Source of the DNA: Marthasterias glacialis
Taxonomy: Eukaryota; Echinodermata; Asteroidea; Forcipulatida; Asteriidae
Assembly (NCBI GenBank): GCA_911728455.2
Contig: OU452227.1
Location: 17,500,110 to 17,564,109 of the forward strand
Direction of reading: 5' to 3'
DNA length: 64,000 bases
Under the pieces are notes generated by a model. The model saw only the letters and a program-made list of their open reading frames with translations. It ran no database searches and was not told where the DNA came from. This document shows positions 35,401 to 45,923 of this stretch, in pieces. The stretch's first letter is position 1, and the number at the start of each line of letters is the position of its first letter. The position numbers and the translations under genes are program-made.

Positions 35401-38400
35401 GTTATTCCATTGTTGTTATGAATATTGTCTCATTGAAACCTTTATGACATCAGTGCATGTAAAACGACAGCTGCCTTGAGAGAATTGTATGCAATTAAAA
35501 ACTTGAGATGGTTTCGGGTCAACGGCGGTTTAGTCGTGATTTATGATCGAAGTTGTGTATTGTTTCGTCGTAGAGGACGAAAATATAGAGAAGCTGACTG
35601 GTAACTAACCAGGGAAGAAGATCGGGAACCATGCTCGGTTTTGTTGGTGCAAACAACAAACCTATTTTCACTTTCAACAGAGGGCGGTAGAGCCGTTTGT
35701 TTGAACGCGTTTAAATTTGTCCGAATGCATTGAATAAATTATGTATGTGGATCAACAACACTGTTCTAAAAACAAATAAAGATCACTCATTAAATGAATA
35801 AGATATCACCTTTAAAAACATGAGTGACACACAGGCCATCTCAATCGTGCTTAATGCTAAACTTAAAACCACTGCATGCCTTGTAAGAATAGTATAAAAA
35901 TAATTGTTTTATAATAAGCAAATATTCAAAAGGGTTGTGAAGAATGGTTATTTTCTACCATATTGTTGAAAAGCTGATCTGTAATAACTTACAGAGAAAA
36001 TGTTTGGAAGTAAGCCGAAAATGCTTCAAAGCTATGCAGACTACACGGAGACTTTTTGACATAATACGGCTTATGACAATGGCTCACGCAGGTGTGCGGG
36101 CACCCTACATATTTGGCGTTTTTGTTGTCACTAGTTTACCTTTGTGTTGCATTTGAATGTTGATTTGTATTTTTGCTAAGAATTGTTGACGTGATGCAGC
36201 TCGCGTGTCAGTGACTGTCGAGTAAGATTCGATGGAGGCGAATACAAATACACCGCCAGACGGGCCTTTTCTGTGCCGTGCTGCCAACGTCTGAGAAGGA
36301 TTAATTTTACAGCCAAGTATAACTGCATTGTATTGTATTGTGTTTAAAACACCCTTCTGGTGTCTAAATTAATCCATTTGCCTTTCGGATATCTAAATGA
36401 ACAGCAGGCCTGTTATTTGTTCTGATTTTTTTGATTTTTTTTTTTTAAGATTTCAGAGTTTCCATTAACACCCTTGTCTTTAAAATACCTTGACCTTGAC
36501 CTTAAAAAGACAGAGCTGACAAAAACTCACTATAAGAAAGACAAAAGACTTAACTGACATGACCAACCCTGTAGATTTCTAATAATGGTGATGTCAAGAG
36601 TCTGAACATCCATCTGAAAATAGCATCCTATTTTTCAGGGAGCTTCATCTCCAGACCTAGAGAATAGTGTTATCCATTTTTTTTTAGGATTTTAATTTCT
36701 GTATGTATTTAACAATCCCACCCATGAAACTGTCGATTTTGAAATGGTTTGCTCTTCGAAAGTATTGTTCGGAAAAACATGTTCCACTCTAACCTTGAGT
36801 TGAAGCATTGTTTCCAGTAAATCTTTGCCCGTTTGTAAAGAAAATAAAAAGGCCGAACCACTTTCGCGTTCCATGAAAATTTTCAGAACCGTGCATTCGA
36901 GGAAAAGAATAATTTAAACCAGATCACCAAACAGTTACCCAGGGTTCGTACGGCCAGTATTTTGTGACGAGATCATCACCCATTTCCCATGATTGTTTAA
37001 AATCACGTACAATCACACTCCTGTTTTGTTATTGCATTCAGAAGGACCGGATTATTTCATCAAATCTACAAAAAATAAACAACACATAGCCGGAAGCCTG
37101 TCAAAGTATGCGCAAGTTGTGTATCAGCCTTGCAAATTTTGTTGGTCGACGTTACCAGAAAATTACCCTCCGCAAGCCCCTTATGCAAAGAAAAGGGGAA
37201 AATATCACATCCGTTCTTTTAAAGAATCAAAGAGCCGTGAATCTTATAACCCACGCTTTCAAAGTTCAATAAAATGGAATTCAAGATAACATTTTTGTGT
37301 TGGGTAGGTATTGTCCTATTTATACCTGTTCTGCATAGTTGGCTTAGCCGTGGCTAACAGACCGTGTCTCGCCACGCGTGCGGCAAGGTTTTGTGGGCAG
37401 TAACTCCCCAAAGTGCATTTAAAGGTGAACTTTATACCGTTGGCCATACAAACATTATAGGGATACGGAACAATGGAAAACAGAAATACGGTTTTCATCT
37501 AATCCTTCACGTATCACAGCACTATTCGGGAACGCATGCTTTTGATGATATGGGTCATTGTTTATACTCTGTAAAAATGTTTATCATAAAAAATTGTAAT
37601 ATTTTTTAATCACTTTTGAGGAAATACAATAATACCACATTAATTATTTATACAAAACAATATAATGCCCTTTACTACATTTTGGGGTTAAAGTATACAG
37701 TAAAACTGTTCATAGATTTTAAAATGACATGCCATTTCGCAGCAAGCAACGGCAGGATTAATTGACATTTAAAAATATTCATAAATGGGCATTTTAAACT
37801 GTTTAGTGATTCAAATTAGTATTTCAGCCAGATGGTGTTTCCAAGGTTTCAGTTGATGAAGTCAATTGATTGGATAGGACAGAAACAATGCCCAAACTTA
37901 ATTATACCGGCATGCGACCTGGGGGAGGGGTGACCCCTTGCACACGCCGCCTCACTGAGGTAAACTAATGGAAAATGCACACGTGCGCACGCAAAGCACA
38001 GCTCTCGGCCAATGACGGTTGTTCATTGGGCTCAGTGAGGGTGCTGTTTTAGATTTTGACGTCATACGCAAGGAGTCTGAGGATACACCCCACTAAATAA
38101 ACTCCCATAGCATCCAGTGCAAAATGTTAAATATTCAAAAATACTTGGACGTCTCACAGCTTTTTACAGTAAAGGGACATAATTATTTTCATCGACTACT
38201 GAACGTACACCAAAGATACGGGTGGTCATAAGGCCGTCGAGATTCTCCGTCAAAACAAGGCGCTACTACAGTGTAAATTTCCAAATGTCCAAGCATCCAT
38301 CTGGAAGAATGGCTCTATACGTGTCTCGGCAAATAGGACCGTTTGTTAGGGCCTAGTGTGTCATCCAAAATGCTTCAAGTTGTAAGTCAACAACCCCAGG

Positions 38401-39941
38401 TCACAATATTGTGCAAAAATGTTACACTGGATGCCTATTTGGCTCTCAAATAATGTTGTTACGATCCGAAAATCTCCAAACTATCCGTGAATGCAAATTA
38501 TTTAAAATGCCTAATTTTCTCAGATGCAACAAAGAAATCAAACAAGGTCACACTGATATAAAGAAAACAAGAACAGAGTGATTTAATAATGAAACTATCA
38601 AGCACAAAAACGCAGGGAAAGAAGAAACCCCCAAAATAATTAACTGTAAATTTAATTCACAAAATGTCGCATCCGGAAATAAATTCATCAGCTCTCACAC
38701 ACTTCAAGACCAACTTCACCAAAATGCTCGAAAGACGAGTCGCAAGAAACATCACAGGTCCTGTCGTACAGGAGTCGTCCCAAGAGACCCAAGCCCAATA
38801 ATCAAGTCCAAAGTATTAAGTCCTGTCCAAAATATCTGCCAGCCCGTTTTATATGTATATAGATTTTAACTTGATATTCTAGCAACCTCTTTATGATCTT
38901 TAAGTTTCTAGTAACTTCTTACAATTACCAGGGATGAGAGTCGGAGCTGACAAGATCGTCTGAAACCAAGATCCACAATTTAGGAGGTACGTTGAAATGA
39001 TGGCAGTTCAACCTTTTGTAACCCCTGGAGTTATAGATTCCAATGAGCTTTTAGGAATAGTATCCTCAGTGCCAGAGAAGTGGATCGAGACTATGATTTT
39101 ATCTGAAGAATATATATGTAATTTTGTTTATCCGGGCACACATAATATGTTTGAATTAGATACCAGTTTGAATTTCTCATCCCTGAAATACATCAGCTTC
39201 CAAAAATAAACTTGCAGAAAGTTCCATTCATTCATCAAACAGATTAGCCCCGCCTACAGGGCTCAACAATCACACACACAGACTGAATGACGCTGGTGGT
39301 TTGTATGATGAGTACAAATAATGTCTTTTGTAGTTTTCGCCCAGTTTCTCCTTTTTAGTTGGCACCCCTCATCTATTTATTGCATGCAACAATTAATTAA
39401 GTTCATGCCAGAAAAAACAAGAGCAAGGAGTAAAGATAACCTTGTTGAGAATTATGGTTCCCGTGGCAAACCTTTGCAAACATTGAATGTAACAAGGTGG
39501 TTTCAATGTTTAAATGGACTGGAGGTTGGGAAATAGTTTTATTTGGGAGACGTATGATAAATGAATATCAAAATTACAAAATGCGTCGCATTTTTACATT
39601 GCCGTCTTTGGTTTTGCGCTCCTGTTAGTTGTCAACAGAGGGCAGTATTCCCAATGCTGATATTCTGAATTTCTGCATGCGACACCGTTTACATCTTGAT
39701 TTTAAACACATTGGTACATATTCATAAAAATGGCTACACCATTTCGAACTTCAATTAACAAATCCAGATATAATGTTTTCTGATATTAAAAAAGTATAAA
39801 ATGTACCTAAAATAGTCTTCTTTAATAACTAGATTATTTGGATTCCTGATAAAGTAGAAATTCAAAGGTTTCAACTTTTGTCCAAGATCAGTACTCAATA
39901 AGTTCGCTCACAGATGATGAGGCATGAAATAAATCAGGATT
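32453..39941. other. Intergenic region upstream of meteorin
   Basis: No gene supported. 32.5-33.5 kb has more CpG than its surroundings and would contain the meteorin 5'UTR and promoter; no TATA box or initiator could be assigned. 34715-34880 is an isolated GC-rich patch. 36590-36660 shares TTCAGG-GAGCTTCATCTCCAGACC with 50885-50930, so it is part of a dispersed repeat. The small ORFs here have no family features. Confidence 0.45.
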
Positions 39942-39947
39942 TTTATT
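39942..39947 (-). terminator. Candidate polyadenylation signal, formiminotransferase gene
   Basis: AATAAA on the minus strand, about 70 bp past the stop codon at 40017. The position is plausible for a short 3'UTR, but the region is AT-rich. Confidence 0.4.
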
Positions 39948-40016
39948 TTCTTCATTTAAATAATTGCTTCACAAATAATGGTTGGAATGCGATGCTGAAT
40001 AAACTATTACATCACA

Positions 40017-40471
40017 TCACATCATTGCTACAGGTTTTCTTGTACGCCATAACTCTGCTTTTCCCGTCTGGAGTGCGTGCACAGCTAATTCATATGCCTC
40101 TTGGGGTGTGAAACCAATAACTGATGACCCTCCAAGGGTAACGCCCAGTTCTGCTGCCAATGTCTTCACCCTGGCTTCGATAACAGCAGGTGAAGTGTAG
40201 CACACATCCTGATAAGTATGTGGTTGATCGTCCTGTGTAGATTTTGCTTCATTTATCTTACGAGGTACATCTTTGGTTTTGTCATTTGAAATGTGTTCCA
40301 CATTGCATGCTATTTCAACGTTACCTTCATGGGCAAAGGCCATCACTCTGACCCCTGGCAGGCCACCTGGTGTTGTTGATCGAATCCTTCTGGCAATTTC
40401 GTGCCCAATGGAGACATCTTTTGTTGTGATGGTGACGTTATAATTAGTAACATATAACGAAGCCCCAACGC
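40017..40471 (-). CDS. FTCDNL1: Formiminotransferase-like exon 4 (C-terminal subdomain, stop)
   Basis: It encodes residues 191-340. The acceptor is TTTCATTTTTCAG|GCG. It has VGASLYVTNYNVTITTKDV, GGLPGVRVMAFAHEG, VEIACNVEH, then a charged insert and AAELGVTLGGSSVIGFTPQE before the stop. The charged insert (about residues 247-268) appears specific to this gene. Confidence 0.9.
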
Positions 40472-42315
40472 CTGAAAAATGAAACACTACTTGATTAGCA
40501 TTAATGTTGAACTAGAGCATTAAGGTTGGGTAGTGGTTTCTTCCCGACCTTTCACCTCCGTGGACCCCAGTTTGAAACTCGCTTTACTTGGAATATAACT
40601 CCTTTGTACTTCAGCTCACAAAAGTGTCTAAATTTCTACCACATCGCTTAAATATTTTTTGTTTGACAAAAGTAAAGGATAAGTGAAGAGAAACTTGTAA
40701 CTTTACTGTTATTTCCTGTGATAGCAGCATGATTGCAAAAGTTAGTAAGGAAACATTTGAAATGCTCCCCACTTCATGTTAAAAACAAAATGATTATATC
40801 ATACACAGGCAACTGCACAAAAGGCGCGACTGCAAACGTTCCACTATAGACTTTTTAAATCATTGCGCACTTTAACTTCCGACCCAGCGGCCACATCAGT
40901 TTGACTTGAGGAGAGATCTTACCAGTTAGTCCATATCTAGCTGATGGCTTACTACCTACGTCGTGTTTGAGGGTACTATACTCCATCTTCTCTTTGCCTA
41001 GAAACCAACCCACTTGCTTCCGCCTCTCCACAAGATCCATTTTGTTAGGGAGGTCTGCGCTGCCAAACAGGAAGAATGAGGAGCCAGGAACATCTCTTGC
41101 AAGATTACATGCAATTTCTGTATTAAAGAAAAAGTAGAAAAGAGATACTGTCCACAAAGATTCACCACTATAAACAGATCTTTTTCTGAGGTGCCAAGTC
41201 TGCTGTCCAGTTATGAAATGCATCATTGGTGATGTCATGTTAAAACAGAAATGAATTAGCACAATTTTCTGCAAGGCACAAACTGCCTTCCTTAAATGTT
41301 GTACAAAGCTTCATTGTTATACTCAACAGACCAACCTTGAGCGAGGGCACCACATTCCTCTACGCTGACATCTCCTGATAGTGGATAAATGGGCAATAGG
41401 TCAACAGCTCCTAGTCTAGGGTGGCCTCCGCTCTGTTCACTCAGATCCACATGCCTGTATGCCTCCCTGCATGCATTGTACAGACTCTGTGACAAATGAT
41501 GTAGGGGGGCTGCTATCGTCAACACAGACCGGTTGTAGTCAAAGTCCGAAAATATGTTGAGAACAGTTGACTTGCACTTGAGAGCTAAACCAAGGAGAAA
41601 TGATAGAAAAGCAAAAGCTTACCTCATCAACTCAATTTTGATAGACATGCTTCAAACAATGTTGACCATGTTATAAAAATTCCCATATACATGTACTTGG
41701 AAGCAGCAGAAGCAGCCAAAGACTATTTGTAGTAGCTTCAGTAGAAAGATTTTAAGTTATGTTTAGTTACTTAACAAAAAAAGTAAAATCTCTAAAAGCA
41801 TATTAAGCCTCCACCTCTGTTTTTTTTTTAATGTTCAACTTCAAATTCGCAGATAATTGTCATCATCAAAACATCTGTGGTAGGTGGGTGTGCCATTCCT
41901 AAAGTTTAATACTGCCGAAGACATATCAAAATAAACTTCACAATGCTCTTTAAATACTAGTGTCATAATAAAATGTAAAAGACTTATCTCATTTGGAGTT
42001 TGGTTTGCAGTAACACCATGTGATTTATAATGTCAACTTGGCTTCTAGTACTGTTGGTGCACCGAACTGTTCTTATACTACCTTGGAGTAGAGAGGGAAA
42101 CTAGGGGACTTCTACTTTCAATTAACATAGTAAATTTGGGGGCCATACTGTGTTACCGAAAACTGAACAATGCAATTCTCAAATCACATACCAAGTTGTT
42201 CATCATTTGAAGATACTTCCTGACTAGAAGACACAGCAGCAGAAGCTACAGACTCAACTATTTTGGCATTCCTGCCTTCTGAGATGTTGAGTAGACATAT
42301 GGCTAATCTCTTCAT
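40017..42315 (-). CDS. FTCDNL1: Formiminotransferase-domain protein, FTCD/FTCDNL1 family (4 exons, 340 aa)
   Basis: Exons 42192-42315, 41336-41584, 40923-41117 and 40017-40471 join with matching phases to 340 residues, close to the roughly 325-aa formiminotransferase module of FTCD. That module moves the formimino group from formiminoglutamate to tetrahydrofolate in histidine breakdown. The start ATG 42315 follows an in-frame TAA. Landmarks are LLNISEGRN (8-16), VLNIFSDFDYNRSVLTIAA (49-67) and GGHPRLGAVDLLP (94-106). His96 is at the position of the catalytic His82 of pig FTCD, as I recall the literature. A C-terminal subdomain has TNYNVTI, ARRIRS and GSSVIGFTPQEAYELA. No cyclodeaminase domain follows. 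VLNIFSD-DY-RSV resembles human FTCDNL1 more than FTCD, while the length is that of a whole enzyme domain. Whether it retains activity is unknown. Confidence 0.9.
40923..41117 (-). CDS. FTCDNL1: Formiminotransferase-like exon 3
   Basis: It encodes residues 126-189: IACNLARDVPGSSFFLFGSA and a basic stretch to SARYGLT. The acceptor is TTCTTTAATACAG|AAA and the donor AACTG|GTAAGA. It covers the strand and helix where FTCD has VPVYLYG. Confidence 0.88.
41336..41584 (-). CDS. FTCDNL1: Formiminotransferase-like exon 2 (active-site His)
   Basis: It encodes residues 43-124. The acceptor is TCCTTGGTTTAG|CTC and the donor CTCAAG|GTTGGT, a weak donor but in the right phase. It contains FSDFDYNRSV and SGGHPRLGAVDLLPIYPL, which carries the conserved catalytic-type histidine. 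Confidence 0.9.
42192..42315 (-). CDS. FTCDNL1: Formiminotransferase-like exon 1 (start)
   Basis: It encodes MKRLAICLLNISEGRNAK... to DEQL plus one base. The donor is CTTG|GTATGTG. NISEGRN is the N-terminal signature of the formiminotransferase fold. The Ser/Gln-rich end of this exon (residues 25-40) looks like a variable loop. Confidence 0.9.
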
Positions 42316-42476
42316 TGCAGTCTTCCTGATCAGCAGCCTTTAATGATGAAAATGGCTCCTAGAGGAGACGTCTTCGACCATGTTAAAACAAAACACTAAA
42401 CCTAACAATAATATACATGTACTGGAGAAAATTCAGAGACAGAGGGTATGGAACAAAACATACATTCACGATTAAA

Positions 42477-42588
42477 GCAGCCTATCGTACCACTACCACC
42501 CACTTTCTACCAATACTACTGCACTGGCACCAGTACAGTGGTACTGACTACTGCCTGGTAGTGGTAGTGCCGTGGTACGGTAGGCTGC
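42477..42588. repeat. 112-bp imperfect hairpin
   Basis: The left arm GCAGCCTATCGTACCACTAC is answered on the right by GTACGGTAGGCTGC, and the centre contains CTGGCACCAGTACAG and GGTACTGACTAC repeats. The whole interval can fold back on itself. It lies 162 bp upstream of the FTCD-like start codon, so it is in the putative promoter or 5'UTR. Confidence 0.7.
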
Positions 42589-43489
42589 AGTAGTCAGTAC
42601 CAACTTTCGGATTGCATTGGATTGGGTTGGAGCTTGTTAGTTGCGATAATTCTTTATTGTACCCCTGGATCCTCCCGACGGTCTAAGGAACGTCACCAAG
42701 AGCTACGAATACGATTATTGCAGAAGGAACGTGACCAAGACTCGTCAGAGTAGCTGGGGCCTAGGCTAGAGTTTGGTAATAAAAACAGGAGCGTCTGAGC
42801 GTGGGACACGTTTCAATTTTGAAGCTCACAGACAACGGGTTTCTAATACTAAAGAGTAATAGGCTCAAATTGCACCAACCATGAATATACAAATTAGACT
42901 GCATGAACACGATGTAAGTTCTAATAAGAAAACAGAATCGGAAACGTTACCCGGCACTTTGCAGACTGAGTGTAGGCATGGAGGAAGGAAATGGTGTAGG
43001 TAAGGGCCTACTTGCGCCTCATCAAGAGCGGTGCCACATCGAATGACATCCATACAGCTGCTTCATTCTCAAATTAGAAGGCGCCCTCAAGAGTTAAGTT
43101 GAGGTAATGTTTTTACCCTGCTTCGCGACCGACATTTTTCAGTTCTTACTGCTCAGATTTGTGTCCGTGATTTTCATATAAAATAAAATGTTATGACCAT
43201 TTCCAAATACTCGATGCCAACATCAATTCAGAAGTTTCATCACATATCTGTCTGCGATTCTGGCTTCCCTTGCAAGTCGTCTTTGGAGTGCTAAACTGTC
43301 TGGTAAGACGATCTAAAAAAAAAATCGATTTTCAATTCACTGATGTCTGATGAATCTGTTAATCATTTTGCACATAGAAACTGCGTCAACTTTATTATTA
43401 TATAAATTTTAATAATTTTGATTAGCCCTGGCCATGGTTGGTAGGACGTAAGCATGTTTAGTGTCCAGTGCAGTGTCACTGACCCTGGC

Positions 43490-43720
43490 GTGTCGTGGCC
43501 GAGTGGTTAAGACTAGTAGTAGTAGTAGTAAATAAGACTAAGAGGATTGAGTAAGACACCAAAGAGTAATACAAAAGAGCACCGGACTCAAACTGGTGTT
43601 TATGATCAGCAGAGCAGAGGGGTTTGGGACCTGGCCCAGGTCTTGACACTTGTGTCCATAATTATAAGCAAGACACTGTGAACTCGTTAACCATTAATTA
43701 TTGCTTCAGCCTGAGTTACG
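43490..43720 (+). mobile_element. tRNA-Leu SINE copy with an internal insertion
   Basis: It begins GTGTCGTGGCCGAGTGGTTA, then is interrupted by about 60 bp (43512-43573, starting with an AGT trinucleotide run). It resumes at AGAGCACCGGACTCAAACTG (anticodon CAA) and continues GATCAGCAGAGCAGAGGGGT and TTGACACTTGTGTCC. The insertion splits the D-arm from the anticodon arm. The 3' body is only partly preserved. Confidence 0.7.
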
Positions 43721-44768
43721 ATGTGATGTTATAAGCCGTATGTTCTGTGTGTTGTATCAGTATCTATCATTGCACTTCAAAGAACCTAAAAGAAACACTT
43801 ATCACTAAGTCGGTAAGCGCTGTATCACAAGGCGCAGGGTTAAAATTATCATAATTTAAGCCAACATCACGAGTTTTGCATATGCAACAGCAACCTCTTG
43901 GGCTAGGCTGCACGTGTGTCAGTCGGGCCAGTCCAACCAAGCATGATTGTACATGTATATCCATGTTGATGTGTAAAATAATTCACGGCTTTAGTTAAAT
44001 ATTACTGACTCCAAATAGTTATGAATACTAAGGCACTATAAGCAGGCACAAACAGATTTATTTGATTGAAATGTCATTATACTTAATAAGACAAGAACGT
44101 CAAATCGTAAAATAATAAATAGAATAAAATAAATAAAAAAAATTTAGAATATAAAATAAGAAAAACAAAATGAAATAAAAAACACACAACACTAACTACC
44201 ACAAAATGTGATATTGATCTCGAGAAACAATGGACCTGAAAGTTATTTGAAACAAATAATATTGAGGGAAAAAATGATCAAAAATTACTGCAAATAAACT
44301 TACTAACGAAACCATTGAGTAATAATAAACAAACTGTCAATAACATAAATGAATAATGTACCGGTTTCCTTTTGCATATCATACAGCTTTACTAAAGATA
44401 CTTTGACGGATCAGACTCTTTAACTGCCATTAGACTCTGTCAGGAATTTCTTAAAGTTAACGATGACGGCGTTTTGGCGGAAGCTTGTCCAGAAGGCGGA
44501 TAACTCACGCTAAATGAGAATTTATTCATTCGCATGCACATATTATTTGCAAAACACTTTTATTTTGGCAAGGAGCCGGATGCCGGACATGGGGCAAACC
44601 GACGAACAGACACACCATTACTTGCACATGGACAAAACAAAACATCCATACAAATTTGCACATTTATCCACATAAACCTGGACTTGTTTACAAGGACCAA
44701 ACAGCAATTAAAATACTCTACGTTTTCTACGGTTTATAACGTAAAGTACAAAAAGGGGCAACATTGTC

Positions 44769-44942
44769 GGGGGGGGGGGGGGGGGGGGGGGGGGACACCA
44801 GCGGGGGCGACATTATCAGGGGGCGACATCGCAAGGGGGCGACATTGTCGGGGGGGGGGGCAACTTTTGAGGGGGCGACTTTGTCAAGGGGCGACTGTGT
44901 CAGGGGACAAGAATGCGGGGGGCGACTTTGCGAGGGGGCGAC
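44769..44942 (+). repeat. Poly-G run and G-rich minisatellite
   Basis: A run of 26 G (44769-44794) is followed by about eight copies of a 14-20 bp unit, G4-6 plus CGACATTGTC / CGACTTTGTC, to 44942. All G-runs are on the plus strand. It is open in two frames only because the unit lacks stops. Confidence 0.9.
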
Positions 44943-45123
44943 ATGACTGGCATCGCCTACACCAGGCCCAGGGTAGGCAGGTTAGGGTGCAGTTTGTTGT
45001 GAGATGGTAATTTCTTAAAGGAAAATGTGATTGAAATTTTCAATTTTTCGGCTGCTTTTTAAATTCTAGTGACCAGAATTGTTAAGAATAATTTTTTTAA
45101 ACCTTGATTTTAAATCCATAATT

Positions 45124-45923
45124 GGGTCTGTCCACACTAATGGACCCATTTGAACCCATTTGATTACTTTTGGACTGTGACTGGGAGGGTACCGAAAAGA
45201 CAATATTTTGCACTTTATTTTGTTTTTGTACTTTTCTTAGCTGATACTGATTGTGCTTACCAAACAATAAAAAAATGGCAGATTATTTAAGAAATTATAG
45301 GGTTGTCTTTAAGACACTTTGTTTGTAACGAGGACAGACATTTTGCATTAGGACTGACTGGAAAGCAATAAGAAAAGTAACTTATAAATTGATTTCCTTA
45401 AATATTACTTCATTTAGACCCGTGGCCCCTTTTAAAGAGTTATCAGTCAAAACAAACAGAACTTATAGGATTTAAGACGGTACAAAAGTTAGTTTGTAAC
45501 ATGGACAGACATTTTTGAGATAAATGTCTGTCCATGTTACAAACCTAATTTCTTCAAGATAATCTTCTCTAGTTTCTTCAAAACCCACACAGTTGTCTCG
45601 GTTTTGCCTGGAAACATTCTTAACAGGGAATGCATTGCAAAGGGAAAACATTTTTGTGAATCTGTTTTTATTATTACCACTCTCTCTCCATTTGCATATG
45701 ATATGTCTGTCCAACATTTCCATGTTACAAACATAATAATCTTGAAGCTTATCCCCTGTTCTTACTAAAGTACAAGGACATTTGTCGTGCTATTTGGTAA
45801 GCACAATCCTGAATTGATGTGGAATTTGCGTGGAAAACAAGGAAAAAGTATCTTCTTTTATTTCTACCACCAATTTTGTTTAAAAATGTCACACTAAATG
45901 GACCCATTAGTGTGGACAGACCC
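45124..45923. mobile_element. 800-bp element with 28-bp terminal inverted repeats
   Basis: The left end GGGTCTGTCCACACTAATGG (45124 on) and the right end (45896-45923) are inverted repeats with two mismatches over 28 bp. Inside, a 23-bp perfect inverted repeat with a 7-nt loop (GTTTGTAACATGGACAGACA..., 45492-45544) is joined by related copies at 45321-45344 and 45703-45731. No transposase frame and no clean target duplication were found, so the superfamily is open. Confidence 0.7.

Noticed and set aside
36993-37289. 98-codon plus-strand frame with CxxC and basic C-terminus
   Set aside because: Part of the sequence resembles the dispersed repeat near 50940-51010, and there is no recognisable domain.
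44534-45010. 158-codon frame rich in glycine
   Set aside because: It is open only because it crosses the G-run array; the glycines are poly-G codons.
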